A DNA stretch of 64,000 nucleotides from Alphaproteobacteria bacterium (GCA_025924715.1 JAICHV010000008.1:34115-98114), one strand, 5' to 3'; positions 25,324-34,778 are shown, counted from the stretch's first letter. Made by a program: numbers and translations. Notes: generated by a model from the letters alone, not told the origin.

Positions 25324-27906
25324 TTAGACGCTCAAGGCCCGGCGCAACTGCGCCAGGTCATAGGGCTTGGTCAGCGAGACCACGCCGCCGGTTTCCGGGA
25401 CTTGCTCGCCGCTGGCGATGATCACCTTCAGGCCCGGGCGAAGCTTTTTGGCCTCGTCCACCAGCTCCCGGCCGCTTATTCCCGGCAAACCCAAATCGGC
25501 AAGCAGGATGGCGATGCCGGCATCTTGCTTGAGCATGGCCAGGGCGGTGGTGCCGTCGCCGGCCTCCAGCGCCTCGAAGCCGAGCTGCTCCAGCATGTCG
25601 ACCGTCGACATGCGGATCAGGACCACATCTTCCACCACCAACACCTTGCGCCGCGCCTCCCCGCTTTGGTTTGACGGCGCCTGCGCGGTTGGCGCGGCAA
25701 GGGGACCGCGGGCCTTGCCGGCCAGAACATTGCGCAATTTGCGCGCCAATTCGTCCTTGCGATAAGGCTTGGAGAGCAATACCGCGTCGTCGTCCAGCCG
25801 GCCGTTGTGCACGATCGCATTCTGGGTGTAGCCGGAGGTGTAGAGCACCAGGAGCCCAGGGTTCATCGCCTGCGCCCGCTTGGTGAATTCGCGCGTCGAG
25901 ATCGGTCCGGGCATCACCACATCGGTGAACAGCAGATCGACCTCAGCGCCGCCCTCAAGCTGCGTCAGCGCGCTTTGCGCATTTTCCGCGCGCAGCACGC
26001 GATATCCCAGATCGGTCAGCATATCGACAACGGCGGCACGCACGCCCTCGTCATCCTCGACCACCAGGATGCGTTCATTGCCGCCTTCCGGGATTTTGTG
26101 TTCCCCGCTGGTCGCATCATCCTTGGGCCGGCGGGTGCGCGGCAGATAGATCTTCACCGTGGTACCTTCGCCCGGCTCGCTATAAATCTTGATATGACCG
26201 CCCGATTGCTTGACGAAGCCATAGGCCTGCGCCAATCCCAGCCCGGTGCCCTTGCCTTCCGGCTTGGTGGTGAAGAAGGGCTCGAACACCCGGCTGAGCA
26301 CCTCCGGCGACATGCCGGTGCCGGTGTCGCTGACCGCCAGCATGACATATTGGCCGGGCTTCAGATCTTCGTGCTCCGCCGCATAGGAATCATCCAGAGA
26401 GGCATTGGCGACTTCCAAGGTCAGCTTGCCGCCTTCCGGCATGGCGTCGCGGGCATTGATCGCCAGATTGAGAATGGCGTTTTCCACCTGGCCGGGATCG
26501 ACCATGGTGTTCCACAGACCGCCCGCGATCACCGTCTCGACCTGGATATGCTCGCCCAGCGACCGGCGCAGCAGATCGCTCATATCGCGGATGGTGCGGC
26601 CCAGATCGACCGAACGCGGATCGAGCGCCTGACGCCGCGCAAAGGCCAGAAGCTGCCCCGTCAACCGCGAACCGCGCCCCACCGCCGCGATCGCATTGCG
26701 CAGGCGCTGGGCCAATTTGGGATTGGCCCTGGCCTCATCGCCGGCAGCCGCCAGATCCAGATTGGCGCTGACGATCTGCAGCAGATTGTTGAAATCATGG
26801 GCAACGCCGCCGGTCAGGTGCCCGATGGCTTCCATCTTCTGGGTCTGGCGCACGATCGCCTCTGCCCGCACCCGCGCCGTGACATCGATCGCGCCGATCA
26901 GAAAGCCCCCCGTCGCCACATTGGCCTTGTAGATCTCCAGTTCGCGCGATCCCAAAACGATGCGGTGCGCGCTATAGGCGCTTTCCTCGGGGGTGGGCGC
27001 GGAAAAGACGTCCTGCTGCGCCGCTTGGGTATCGGCGAATTGGGGTAGGTAGACACGGGAATCCGCCAGCCGCTCGGGCAGATCCAGCAAATGAAAGAAT
27101 TGCAGGTTGAAGGTCGAGAGCCGGCCATCGGCGGTGAAATAGGCAAGCCCGTCGCGGGCATTATCCAGCGTCGCCTGCAGGATCGCGGCCTCGTTGACCC
27201 GGGCCGCTTCCGCCTGGGCGAGGCCGATATTGTTGCGCACCAGCATGGCCGCAGCGATCAGCAGGATGCCCAGCAGCAAGACGCCGCCGCCGATGGCAAA
27301 ACCGATCTCCAAATTTTCGGTCTGCAGGCGCTGTTGGTCGCGCTCGGCCAATTGCCGCGCCTCCTCCGCCAAGCCGGCATTGGTTTCGGCCCGGATGGCC
27401 GCCATCTGTCCGCTGCCACGCGACAGACCGGCGATCGCCGGCTGCGTCCGCAGCACCGGTTCGGTCGGCCGCAGCGTGGCCGCGGCCAACCCGGCAAGGC
27501 GTGCCTGCAGCAATTTTTGCAACCGTGCCACCCGGGCCTGCTGGGCGGGATTGTCGGCCGTCAGGTCGCGCAGATGTTTGAGATCGGACGGAATCCGGCC
27601 GGCATCGTTTTTGTAGCCCTGCAGGAAATTGGGATCGCGGCTGAGCAGAAAGCCGCGCATCCCGGTTTCCGCCGTTTGCACATCGTCCTGCAGCCGCCGT
27701 TCGGCTTCCATCACCTGAAAAGCGTGACGCACCCGGGCCTGATTGTCCCGCGCATCCGCGGCGAATTGAATGGTGAGATAAGCCAGCACCGCCAGAACCA
27801 GAAGAACCGGCGTGGCCGTCAGCAGCACGACACGGTTGGCAGCCAGCACGGTGGAGCTTCCGACGTCTCGCGCCAGGCGGTTCTTGAGACTGAGCGTTCC
27901 GGGCAT
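25324..27906 (-). CDS. Hybrid sensor histidine kinase with CHASE3, PAS and two receiver domains
   Basis: 860 residues: transmembrane helix about 27-50, periplasmic CHASE3 domain 55-200 (ETGMRGFLLSRDPNFLQGY), second helix 203-223, PAS-like 240-345, HisKA with phosphoacceptor His370 (HLTGGVAHDFNNLLQIV), HATPase_c to about residue 600 (N box NLAINARDAMPEGG, G2 GTGLGLAQAYG), receiver 1 with Asp662 (FTDVVMPG) and receiver 2 with Asp804 (LADLGLPG). Two tandem receivers suggest a phosphorelay or a self-inhibiting module. It is an orphan here, and the input signal is unknown. Confidence 0.93.
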   Translation of the reverse strand: MPGTLSLKNRLARDVGSSTVLAANRVVLLTATPVLLVLAVLAYLTIQFAADARDNQARVRHAFQVMEAERRLQDDVQTAETGMRGFLLSRDPNFLQGYKNDAGRIPSDLKHLRDLTADNPAQQARVARLQKLLQARLAGLAAATLRPTEPVLRTQPAIAGLSRGSGQMAAIRAETNAGLAEEARQLAERDQQRLQTENLEIGFAIGGGVLLLGILLIAAAMLVRNNIGLAQAEAARVNEAAILQATLDNARDGLAYFTADGRLSTFNLQFFHLLDLPERLADSRVYLPQFADTQAAQQDVFSAPTPEESAYSAHRIVLGSRELEIYKANVATGGFLIGAIDVTARVRAEAIVRQTQKMEAIGHLTGGVAHDFNNLLQIVSANLDLAAAGDEARANPKLAQRLRNAIAAVGRGSRLTGQLLAFARRQALDPRSVDLGRTIRDMSDLLRRSLGEHIQVETVIAGGLWNTMVDPGQVENAILNLAINARDAMPEGGKLTLEVANASLDDSYAAEHEDLKPGQYVMLAVSDTGTGMSPEVLSRVFEPFFTTKPEGKGTGLGLAQAYGFVKQSGGHIKIYSEPGEGTTVKIYLPRTRRPKDDATSGEHKIPEGGNERILVVEDDEGVRAAVVDMLTDLGYRVLRAENAQSALTQLEGGAEVDLLFTDVVMPGPISTREFTKRAQAMNPGLLVLYTSGYTQNAIVHNGRLDDDAVLLSKPYRKDELARKLRNVLAGKARGPLAAPTAQAPSNQSGEARRKVLVVEDVVLIRMSTVDMLEQLGFEALEAGDGTTALAMLKQDAGIAILLADLGLPGISGRELVDEAKKLRPGLKVIIASGEQVPETGGVVSLTKPYDLAQLRRALSV

Positions 27907-27975
27907 CGGCGCAATTTAAGGGGGCGCGGCCGAAAATAAAGCCCAAACTCAGTCCCCGCCGACGGGGGGCAAGGC

Positions 27976-29274
27976 TTATCGCGCCGCCGTCACCCGCCAG
28001 ACCGTGCCCCCAATATCGTCGGCGATCAGCAAGCCCCCGCTGCGGTCCACCGCAAGGGTGACGGGGCGGCCATGGGCATTGTCGTTTTCGAGGAAGCCGG
28101 TGACCACCGGCTCGGCCATGCCGCTGGGCCGGCCATCGGTGAAGGGAACAAAGACCACCTGATAGCCATTGAGCGGGTCGCGGTCCCAACTGCCATGCTC
28201 GGCGACAAAGGCGCCCCCATTGTAGCGCGCCGGCAGGCCATGGGCGGTGTAGAACACCAGGCCCAGCGGGGCGACATGGCTGGAGAGTGCGTAATCCGGC
28301 GCGATCGCCCTGGCGACCAGGTCGGGGCGCTGGGGCATCACCCGGGGGTCGATATGCTGGCCATAATAGCTGTAGGGCCAGCCGTAAAATCCGCCGTCCT
28401 TCACCGAGGTCATGTAATCTGGCACCAGATCGGGCCCCAGTTCGTCGCGCTCATTCACCACCGTCCACAGCACATGGCTGCGCGGCTCGAAAGTCAGTCC
28501 GTTGGGATTGCGCAGGCCGGTGGCAAAGAGACGATGCGCGCCCGTGGCACGGTCGATCTCCCAGATCGCGGCGCGGTCCTTTTCCGCTTCGATGCCGTTT
28601 TCTGTGATGTTGCTGTTCGAGCCGACGCCGGCATAAAGTTTGCTGCCATCGGGGTTGGCGGTCAGACTCTTGGTCCAGTGATGGTCGATCGGTCCTCCGG
28701 GCAATTCGGTCAGCTTCACACCGGGCGCGGTGATCTGCGTCTGACCTTGCTGATAGGGGAAACGCATCACCGCATCGGTATCGGCCACATAAAAGTCGTT
28801 GCCGACCAGCACCATCCCGAAGGGCGAGTTCAGATGATCGATGAAAACGTAGCGGGTTTCCGCCACGCCGTCGCCGTCGGCATCGCGCAGCAGCAGGATG
28901 CGGTTGCCAGCTTCGACTTGGGAATGGGCCTGTTTTTCGATCCAGTTCATCACCAATTCCTTGGGCCGGCTCACCGGCGCGGGAGGCCCTTGCGTTTCGG
29001 CCACCAGGACATCGCCGTTGGGCAGCACATACAGAGAGCGTGGATTTTTGAGATCCTTGGCGAAGACATTGATCGCCAGCCCCGCAGCGACTTTTGGCTT
29101 CGCGCTGCCCCAGCCGATATTGGTAACGACTTTCATCGGCGGCAGCAGATATTGGTGGAGCGGCGGCAGATAAGGATGCGCGCCGATCTGACGGCTGGGA
29201 TCGCCGGCCTTGGGCCCGCAAGCGGCAAGGCTCAGTGCCATACCCGCAAATAACGCCAGGCGCGCGATATTCAT
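27976..29274 (-). CDS. PQQ-dependent sugar dehydrogenase (sorbosone dehydrogenase family), lipoprotein
   Basis: 432 residues with a lipoprotein signal peptide (FAGMALSLAACGPKAG, lipobox LAAC). The rest is a six-bladed propeller of the soluble glucose/sorbosone dehydrogenase type: LYVLPNGDVLVAETQGPP, ILLLRDADGDGVAETRYVF, GSNSNITENGIE, FATGLRNPNGLTFEP, GWPYSYYGQHIDPR and AFVAEHGSWDRDPLNGYQV. It would oxidise an aldose or sorbosone-type aldehyde with PQQ at the outer or inner membrane face. It overlaps the DUF2231 gene by four bases; that membrane protein may be its electron acceptor partner. Confidence 0.88.
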   Translation of the reverse strand: MNIARLALFAGMALSLAACGPKAGDPSRQIGAHPYLPPLHQYLLPPMKVVTNIGWGSAKPKVAAGLAINVFAKDLKNPRSLYVLPNGDVLVAETQGPPAPVSRPKELVMNWIEKQAHSQVEAGNRILLLRDADGDGVAETRYVFIDHLNSPFGMVLVGNDFYVADTDAVMRFPYQQGQTQITAPGVKLTELPGGPIDHHWTKSLTANPDGSKLYAGVGSNSNITENGIEAEKDRAAIWEIDRATGAHRLFATGLRNPNGLTFEPRSHVLWTVVNERDELGPDLVPDYMTSVKDGGFYGWPYSYYGQHIDPRVMPQRPDLVARAIAPDYALSSHVAPLGLVFYTAHGLPARYNGGAFVAEHGSWDRDPLNGYQVVFVPFTDGRPSGMAEPVVTGFLENDNAHGRPVTLAVDRSGGLLIADDIGGTVWRVTAAR

Positions 29275-29732
29275 GGCGCGCCGTCCGCGCGGATGCCGAC
29301 CCGGTGGCGATAAACCATCTCCCAGCCATTCCAGCCCGTCACCAGCAAGATCAGCACCACCAGGATGGAAAGGATCAGGCCCGTTGGCATCACCGAGGTA
29401 TAGGCATCGCGGCTATGCACGAAGGCATTGAAGATCGAAAGGATCAGCGCCAGGGCATTTCCCAGCCCGTGGATCCAGGCGGCGCGCAATCTGCGGATGC
29501 GGCGGTCGCCCAGGAAATCCACCAGACCCGCAATCACCACCAGGATCGAGACCAGCAGCCCGACCGTGAGAAACCAGGCCGACATATTGGCCCATTGCAT
29601 ATTGGCGCTGCCGGCATAAGCCAGATCGGTACACAGCGTACCGACGAAGCAGACAATCGGTACCGGCACCAGCATGGGATGAAGGGGATGGCCGGCAATG
29701 CTGGCCGTGGAACGGGGATTGCCATCCGGCAT
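29271..29732 (-). CDS. DUF2231 membrane protein
   Basis: 153 residues with four hydrophobic helices. TASIAGHPLHPMLVPVPIVCFVGTL and DLAYAGSANMQWANMSAWFL match DUF2231, a family often found beside PQQ-type dehydrogenases. The His-Pro-Leu-His-Pro motif could bind haem (inference). The ATG directly follows a terminator T-tract, with no ribosome site before it; see findings. Translationally coupled (ATGA) to the dehydrogenase downstream. Confidence 0.85.
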   Translation of the reverse strand: MPDGNPRSTASIAGHPLHPMLVPVPIVCFVGTLCTDLAYAGSANMQWANMSAWFLTVGLLVSILVVIAGLVDFLGDRRIRRLRAAWIHGLGNALALILSIFNAFVHSRDAYTSVMPTGLILSILVVLILLVTGWNGWEMVYRHRVGIRADGAP

Positions 29733-29757
29733 AAAAAAGCCCGCGGAACTGCGCGGG
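29733..29757 (-). terminator. Terminator of tRNA-Pro, abutting the DUF2231 start codon
   Basis: On the minus strand CCCGCG, a six-base loop and CGCGGG(C) are followed by six T residues and then directly by ATG of the DUF2231 gene. Confidence 0.7.
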
Positions 29758-29825
29758 GGTAACGTCAGGAGCGCCGATCTTGTTCCGCTAGGGCCTTCGG
29801 CGCGAAGCGCAGCCGTCGAAGGGAA

Positions 29826-29902
29826 TGGTCGGAGAGAGAGGATTCGAACCTCCGGCCCCTACGTCCCGAACGTAGTGCTCTACCAGGCTGAGCTACTCTC
29901 CG
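29826..29902 (-). tRNA. tRNA-Pro (anticodon CGG)
   Basis: 77 nt. Acceptor CGGAGAG/CTCTCCG, discriminator A, encoded CCA, anticodon stem CTACG with loop TTCGGGA, T-arm GGAGGTTCGAATCCTCT. Reads CCG. Confidence 0.95.
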
Positions 29903-30075
29903 ATTTTTGCCGTCAGGAGCCGGTTTAAGAGCACCGGCGGCGGCGCGGGAGGCGACCTTATAGCGATGCTCCCACCCCCCCGCAACCGGCCTTCCGGACC
30001 GCCGCAAAACCCCAAAATTGCGAAGATTTCCACGCATTTGGAGGGTGTTAACGGGCGGGCGCTATAACGCGGGCG

Positions 30076-31038
30076 ATGCCGTCTGCCCTCAACCGCGTGC
30101 TTTTCGTCCTGGCCGGCGGCTTGGTGGCCGCGGACGTCCTGTGGCTGTCGCTGGGACACTTCGCCATCGATGCCCGGCTTTATGGTCTTTTGGTCCTGCT
30201 GGTGGTGCCCCTGATCGCCGGATCGGCCTGGTACGGCCGGGTGCGCGGCGAGCCGGTGCTGAGCGCGCTTCTGGCGGTGGCCGCCTTCCTGATCGTCTTT
30301 CCCGCCGCTGCCAGTCTGCTGTCCTATCTTCTGACGACCATCGCGGGGCCCCGGATCGATGCGCAGTTGGCCGCCGCCGACCAGGCGCTCGGCTTTGACT
30401 GGCCGACCCTGATGGCGCTGGCGGCCCGCCACCCTCTGGTCAATCAGGCGCTGGGTCTGTTGTATGTTTCGGTGATGCCCCAGACACTGGTCCTGCTGCT
30501 GGCACTGGGCTGGCGGCGCGATTTGACGGCGCTGTATGGGCTCTCCCTGGCGCTATGTTTCGGCGCCATCCTCACTTTGGCGATCTGGACGGCCTTCCCA
30601 TCCTTTGGCGCCTTTTCGGTGTTCCGCTTGGCCCCGCCGGTCGCGTCCAAACTGGGGCTGGTGCTGGGCTTGGATTATGCCCAGGGCCTGGTGGTCATGC
30701 TGAAAAGCGGGCCCGGCTTCATTTCGCCGCGGGAACTGCGCGGGATCGTGGGATTTCCTTCCTATCACACGCTCCAGGTGCTGGTGCTGGTCTGGTATGC
30801 GCGGGGCCTGCCCCGGCTGCGCTGGATCGTCCTGGGCCTCAATCTGGCCGTGCTGCCCTCGATCCCGGTCCAGGGCGGCCATCACCTGGTCGATATGCTG
30901 GGCGGCGCGGCTGTTACGGTGGCGGCGGTCCTGCTGGCGCGCGCCGTGCTGGTCCGGACGCCGCCGGCCGGCGAGACCGGCCCGGTCTTGTCGCCGGTAT
31001 TCGCTGGCCGCGTTGAATCCGCTGCCGGATATGAGTAA
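30076..31038 (+). CDS. PAP2-like membrane phosphatase/phosphotransferase
   Basis: 320 residues with about eight hydrophobic helices. Two parts of the PAP2 (type 2 phosphatidic acid phosphatase) signature are present: VGFPSYHTLQVLVLVW and VQGGHHLVDMLGG, supplying the two catalytic histidines and an aspartate. The arrangement resembles inositol phosphotransferase-like PAP2_3 proteins. It likely acts on lipid phosphates in the membrane. Confidence 0.85.
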   Translation: MPSALNRVLFVLAGGLVAADVLWLSLGHFAIDARLYGLLVLLVVPLIAGSAWYGRVRGEPVLSALLAVAAFLIVFPAAASLLSYLLTTIAGPRIDAQLAAADQALGFDWPTLMALAARHPLVNQALGLLYVSVMPQTLVLLLALGWRRDLTALYGLSLALCFGAILTLAIWTAFPSFGAFSVFRLAPPVASKLGLVLGLDYAQGLVVMLKSGPGFISPRELRGIVGFPSYHTLQVLVLVWYARGLPRLRWIVLGLNLAVLPSIPVQGGHHLVDMLGGAAVTVAAVLLARAVLVRTPPAGETGPVLSPVFAGRVESAAGYE

Positions 31039-31075
31039 GAGAACCGGCCCCGGCGGCCTCGCCCGTCGGTGCTGA

Positions 31076-31150
31076 TGGGGCGTCGCCAAGCGGTAAGGCA
31101 CTGGATTTTGATTCCAGCATTCGAAGGTTCGATCCCTTCCGCCCCAGCCA
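31076..31150 (+). tRNA. tRNA-Gln (anticodon TTG), island insertion site
   Basis: 75 nt: acceptor TGGGGCG/CGCCCCA, discriminator G, encoded CCA, anticodon stem CTGGA with loop TTTTGAT, T-arm GAAGGTTCGATCCCTTC. Reads CAA (and CAG). Its 3' end is repeated at 58305-58322, and accessory sequence starts right after it. Confidence 0.96.
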
Positions 31151-31156
31151 TCCAGT
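31139..31156 (+). repeat. Left attachment-site repeat at tRNA-Gln 3' end
   Basis: CCGCCCCAGCCATCCAGT, of which the first 12 bases are the tRNA 3' end. It matches 58305-58322 in 17 of 18 positions (13 in a row). Confidence 0.6.
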
Positions 31157-31920
31157 TCCCGTAAACCGGTGGCTTGACCGTACGTCCAAATTCTTGGGGC
31201 ATTTCCGGCGCTTTTACTTCCAGTCGTCCACCTTGAGACTGATCCCGGCCCGCGTTCGGCCTTTCTCAGCCCAATTCTATCCCCCGGTCTCAACCCTCTT
31301 CTCCCGAATTTCCGGGCTAAGCCGACCGCAGAATTCGAGACTGTTTCGACAACAGGGAAAATTTTCGAATTGGCGCATGACAATGCTCTCAATCGCCCAA
31401 AAACTTGCTGAATTCCCGCGTTTTGCCAGACAAGCCGTTGCGAAATTAAAATCAAGAACAGCGAATTTTCACTCTCGTATCAGGGAGTTTTTTAGTCAGG
31501 AACAGGGAAATTTCTGTCCGCCGATCGGGCGCCTGCGTTCTCATTTTTTCGGAGCATCCGGAAGAGAGCTGTCAGCACTGTTATTTATTTTATTTATGCG
31601 GCCGGCAGCCATAGCTCTTCAGGTGGCATTTCCGAAGGCGAAATATACCCGAACTGCGTACACGCTTTAGGAGTTGATTGTTTTGCTTTTCGCGGGATAA
31701 TTAGCCGCCCCTCAAAGAGTAGCCCTACGGTGGTGACAGGCCACGGACGGGGGGCCGACCTGTTTATCGAATGATCCTCAGTTCCCTGCTTGGAGAGATC
31801 CCAGGCACGAATAGCTGAGGTGAGCATGGCAGAGGGTCGACGGACAAATAGGCGCAATTTGCGCTGACCGTCGGCCCAGAAACGCCTCTTGATTGGTCAG
31901 CGCACAGCGGAAGCGATGCG
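31151..31920. other. Island left end, no gene, with helically phased AT-core repeats
   Basis: 770 bp without a convincing gene. Units starting at 31437, 31459, 31481 and 31503 are spaced by exactly 22 bp; cores are GCGAAATTA, GCGAATTTT, GGGAGTTTT and GGGAAATTT. A further AACAGGGAAAATTTT lies at 31351. Mirror-image cores such as GAATTTCCGGG (31314) also occur. See findings for the matching array at the right end. Confidence 0.55.
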
Positions 31921-32580
31921 ATGACCGGACCAATCAGAAAAATTATCTACATTTCGCCAGACGACATTAAGCCCCACCCACGAAATCCCCGTAAGCACTC
32001 GAGGAAACAAGTTCGCGCCATTGCCAGCAGCATGCGGGCATTCGGAGTGAATGTCCCACTCCTGGTTGACGCCCAAATGCAACTTATTGCTGGGCATGGC
32101 CGACTGGACGCGGCAAAGTTTCTAGGTCTATCCGTCGTGCCGGTCATCTGCCTTGACGATCTATCCGAAACACAGGCTCAGGCCTACATGTTGGCTGATA
32201 ACCAACTTGGCCTTCTTTCCACCTGGGATGACCAACTACTTGCGATACACCTGAAAGAGCTATCCTCAATCACGGTTGACTTCGCCCTCGAGGACACGGG
32301 ATTTGAATTCCCTGAGATCGACCTCAGAATTCAGGCCCTCGATGAAAACCCAGCCGACGCCGCGGATGAATTTGAGGAACCTGGAGGACCGTGCATTGCC
32401 CGTCCGGGCGACTGCTTTCACTTGGATGGTCATCGCATCTACTGCGGGGATGCGCTTCGCGGTGAGCCCTATGACATATTTTCTTCCCTTCCAAAGCCGA
32501 AGGCGGTTTTTGCGGACCCACCCTACAACGTAAAGATTGATGGTCACGCATCCGGACTCGGACGGATACGCGTCGATTAA
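31921..32580 (+). pseudogene. Truncated ParB-like / DNA adenine or cytosine methyltransferase
   Basis: Residues 1-110 are a ParB/Srx-like N-terminal domain (DIKPHPRNPRKHSRKQVRAI, LIAGHGRLDAAKFLG), then [20 protein letters not shown] and the methyltransferase motif DPPYN at residue 199. After HASGLGRIR the protein ends at once (VD, stop), while the intact homologue at 60738-62039 continues for 225 residues including the SAM-binding FGGSG motif. Without that motif it cannot methylate. The break lies near 32570 and meets the GIY-YIG gene on the other strand. Confidence 0.8.
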
Positions 32581-32850
32581 CACAGCCTCCACGAGGAAAG
32601 CACTTGGCTCATCTAGCCCATGCCGATGGACTATGATTTTTGGTTCAAAGCCCGCCTGCCGGATTTCCCGGATTCGATCGTATTTAAGGCGAGGTTCACC
32701 GGCGATGGCGCCGCGGGCATGCTGAAATACCCGGTTGGCTTTCCCCTTGCCCACATAGAAAGTGAAACCTGATCTGGGGTCGATCAAGCGATACACATAG
32801 AAGCCGAGCGCCGTCGAAACCTCGTCCGTGAATTCGCTTGCGATCTCCAC
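32266..32850 (-). CDS. GIY-YIG endonuclease-like protein, C-terminus replaced by antisense sequence
   Basis: The first 95 residues have [20 protein letters not shown] (the GIY-YIG core as VYR/YVG), [18 protein letters not shown] and [12 protein letters not shown] with the catalytic Glu, as in LEM-3-like GIY-YIG nucleases. From about residue 96 on the frame runs antisense through the broken methyltransferase (32266-32570), so the tail is probably not native. GTG start. It may still fold as a minimal GIY-YIG domain. Confidence 0.6.
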   Translation of the reverse strand: MEIASEFTDEVSTALGFYVYRLIDPRSGFTFYVGKGKANRVFQHARGAIAGEPRLKYDRIREIRQAGFEPKIIVHRHGLDEPSAFLVEAVLIDAYPSESGCVTINLYVVGWVRKNRLRLWKGRKYVIGLTAKRIPAVDAMTIQVKAVARTGNARSSRFLKFIRGVGWVFIEGLNSEVDLREFKSRVLEGEVNRD

Positions 32851-33018
32851 CGCATACCCCAGGGAAAGCCAGTACCTGGGGCTGACCCCAGGATGGCAAT
32901 TTGCCGTTTTGCGGCCGTTTTGGGCCTTCTAGTGAGCCTTGTTGCGTCCTTGCCCGCCGCAGTCAAGTACATATTATAGTTGATAAACTTAAAGTGAGTA
33001 TTTGGCTGACCTATCCGC

Positions 33019-33243
33019 ATGGATATGCGGGTATTGGTGGGAAGAAACGTGCGGCGGGCCCGCGAACGAGCGAAGCTGACACAGGAACAGTTGGCCGAAA
33101 GATCAGGCTTCAGCCAACAATATATCAGCGGCCTGGAAAGTGGTTTGCGCAATCCTACCGTTGTCACGCTTTATGAGCTGGCTCAGCCTTTGGGTGTGTT
33201 GCCTATAGATCTCTTGCGCCCAGAATCCCCCAAGCCTCGCTGA
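33019..33243 (+). CDS. XRE-family helix-turn-helix regulator
   Basis: 74 residues made of a single HTH_3 domain: VGRNVRRARERAKLTQEQLA, SGFSQQYISGLESGLRNPT and LYELAQPLGVLPIDLLRPE. Likely a repressor in the style of phage or element-borne regulators. The sequence before it is AT-rich (GTACATATTATAG), with a possible TATTAT -10 box near 32975. Confidence 0.85.
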   Translation: MDMRVLVGRNVRRARERAKLTQEQLAERSGFSQQYISGLESGLRNPTVVTLYELAQPLGVLPIDLLRPESPKPR

Positions 33244-33312
33244 GGCGTGTTGCAGCTAAGGTACCAGTGTCCGCCCTCGGGCTCTTGAAGCTAGGGCTCG
33301 AGTTTGCCTTCT

Positions 33313-33519
33313 ATGGAAGCGGCTGCTTTAACTTTCACGGCTACTACGTCCAATGGCGATGCTTTCGAGGCAGCGCAGTATGGCGCGCCAAAGATGGTCA
33401 ATATAGAACACATTGATAAGAACCACTCCGTGCCCTACGATGACTTTTACTTAGAACTACAGCGTACAAGTCATGCAGGAGCGCTCAACAGCACGCGCTT
33501 TACGGCTCAACCTCTATGA
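33313..33519 (+). CDS. Small hypothetical protein
   Basis: 68 residues (MEAAALTFTATTSNGDAFEA...). Codon use is plausible for a gene and it ends directly before the Crp/Fnr gene, but there is no clear ribosome site and no recognised family. Confidence 0.25.
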   Translation: MEAAALTFTATTSNGDAFEAAQYGAPKMVNIEHIDKNHSVPYDDFYLELQRTSHAGALNSTRFTAQPL

Positions 33520-34263
33520 ATGTTATTCGCGTTTTTATTGAGGCATCTGACATTGGTCAAAAGCTTGGTCCAGGAGTTCGATCCTAAAAAGTTTCTCGCG
33601 AAAGTCGGCGGCGGACGGACCATTGTGACCTATCGGGAAGGTGAACCGGTGTTCGCGCAGGGGGATGTAGCTAACGAGGTTTTCTATCTTCTGAAGGGAA
33701 AGGTGAAAATTGGCGTCACTTCCAAGCAGGGCAAAGAAGGCGTCATTGCTATCCTTGGGAAGGACGAATTTTTGGGCGAAGGCTGTTTGGCGGGCCAGAG
33801 CAAACGCATATCAACCGCCACTGCCCTGGGTGACTGCGAGGTCATGCGAATTGAAAAGGCGGCTGTCGTTCGTGTTCTTCGCGAGGAGCCTGCTTTTTCT
33901 GAGCTTTTCGTCGCCTATCTTCTGATGCGCACGATCAGAGTCGAGGCTGACCTGGTAGATCAGCTCTTTAATTCGAGTGAAAAACGCCTGGCCAGGGCGC
34001 TGCTCCTACTGGCGAACTTCGGAAAGGAAGGGCGCCCGGAGCCGATCCTCGCAAAGGTTAGTCAGGAAACCTTAGCCGACATGATCGGCACCACGCGCTC
34101 CCGGGTCAGCTTTTTTATGAACAAGTTCCGGAAGCTAGGCTTCATCACCTACAATGGAAAATTGGAAGTCCACAGCTCCCTGTTGTCGGTTGTTCTAAAT
34201 GAAAAGCCCCTCCTGAGAAAGCACGGCGCAAGCAGGCTCCCAGACGATATCAAGCTTCCTTGA
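33520..34263 (+). CDS. Crp/Fnr family transcriptional regulator
   Basis: 247 residues: cNMP-binding-type beta-roll at about 30-140 (GEPVFAQGDVANEVFYLLKG, GKDEFLGEGCLAG), long dimer helix, and C-terminal winged helix with KVSQETLADMIGTTRSRVSFFMNKFRKLGF. The sensory Cys residues of Fnr are absent, so the ligand is probably not an iron-sulfur cluster. Similar proteins are common in Bradyrhizobiaceae-type islands. The start could also be the TTG about 11 codons in. Target genes unknown; the short genes that follow are candidates. Confidence 0.88.
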   Translation: MLFAFLLRHLTLVKSLVQEFDPKKFLAKVGGGRTIVTYREGEPVFAQGDVANEVFYLLKGKVKIGVTSKQGKEGVIAILGKDEFLGEGCLAGQSKRISTATALGDCEVMRIEKAAVVRVLREEPAFSELFVAYLLMRTIRVEADLVDQLFNSSEKRLARALLLLANFGKEGRPEPILAKVSQETLADMIGTTRSRVSFFMNKFRKLGFITYNGKLEVHSSLLSVVLNEKPLLRKHGASRLPDDIKLP

Positions 34264-34332
34264 GGTTTGTCGCACAAAAGTTTGGACACCACGCGTCTGC
34301 GAACGCGGGCGCTGTGTGGTTTGCGAGGAGGC

Positions 34333-34671
34333 ATGATGAGACGGCTTTCCAGCGCGGAAGATCTCACGTCGGCGGAGTTGGTCTCCCTTCTCCTGGTTGC
34401 GCCTGGAGTCTTGAGCAACACAATTCCCCGAGAGCACCGATTACGCCTGATCGAACTGGGCCTGATTCAAGCGGCGATGGGCGGGTTGATGGCGACGCCG
34501 GCCGGCTGCATGGTGGCGCAGCCGAATTGGCCGCTGAGCGCCGCTTGCGAGTGGCGCCCGTTCTCCCCGGCGAGCTGGCGCCACAATGCGCGGCCTCCTG
34601 GCAACTTCCGGCCGCGCGGCGCGTTTTACGGGCGCCTTCTCCGGCGTGGCCGATCATCGGTCCAACGCTAA
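34333..34671 (+). CDS. Small LLLVAPG-family protein, copy 1
   Basis: 112 residues with a strong ribosome site (GAGGAGG). The first 62 residues align with the protein at 43067-43270: DLTSAELVSLLLVAPGVLSN, LRLIELGLIQAAMGGLMATP. The pattern LIELGLI...GGLMATPAG looks like the recognition helix and wing of a mini winged helix (inference). The last 50 residues are Pro/Arg-rich without counterpart in copy 2 and may be read-through. Function unknown. Confidence 0.55.
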   Translation: MMRRLSSAEDLTSAELVSLLLVAPGVLSNTIPREHRLRLIELGLIQAAMGGLMATPAGCMVAQPNWPLSAACEWRPFSPASWRHNARPPGNFRPRGAFYGRLLRRGRSSVQR

Positions 34672-34778
34672 AGCCTTCGGCCGCCAGACCGCGCGAGATT
34701 TTCGGATGAAAGTAATGCGATGTTCTTGGGTGCGAAACCTCGTCCTGCTCAGTAGGTGCCTATGAACAGGCTCGCCGC

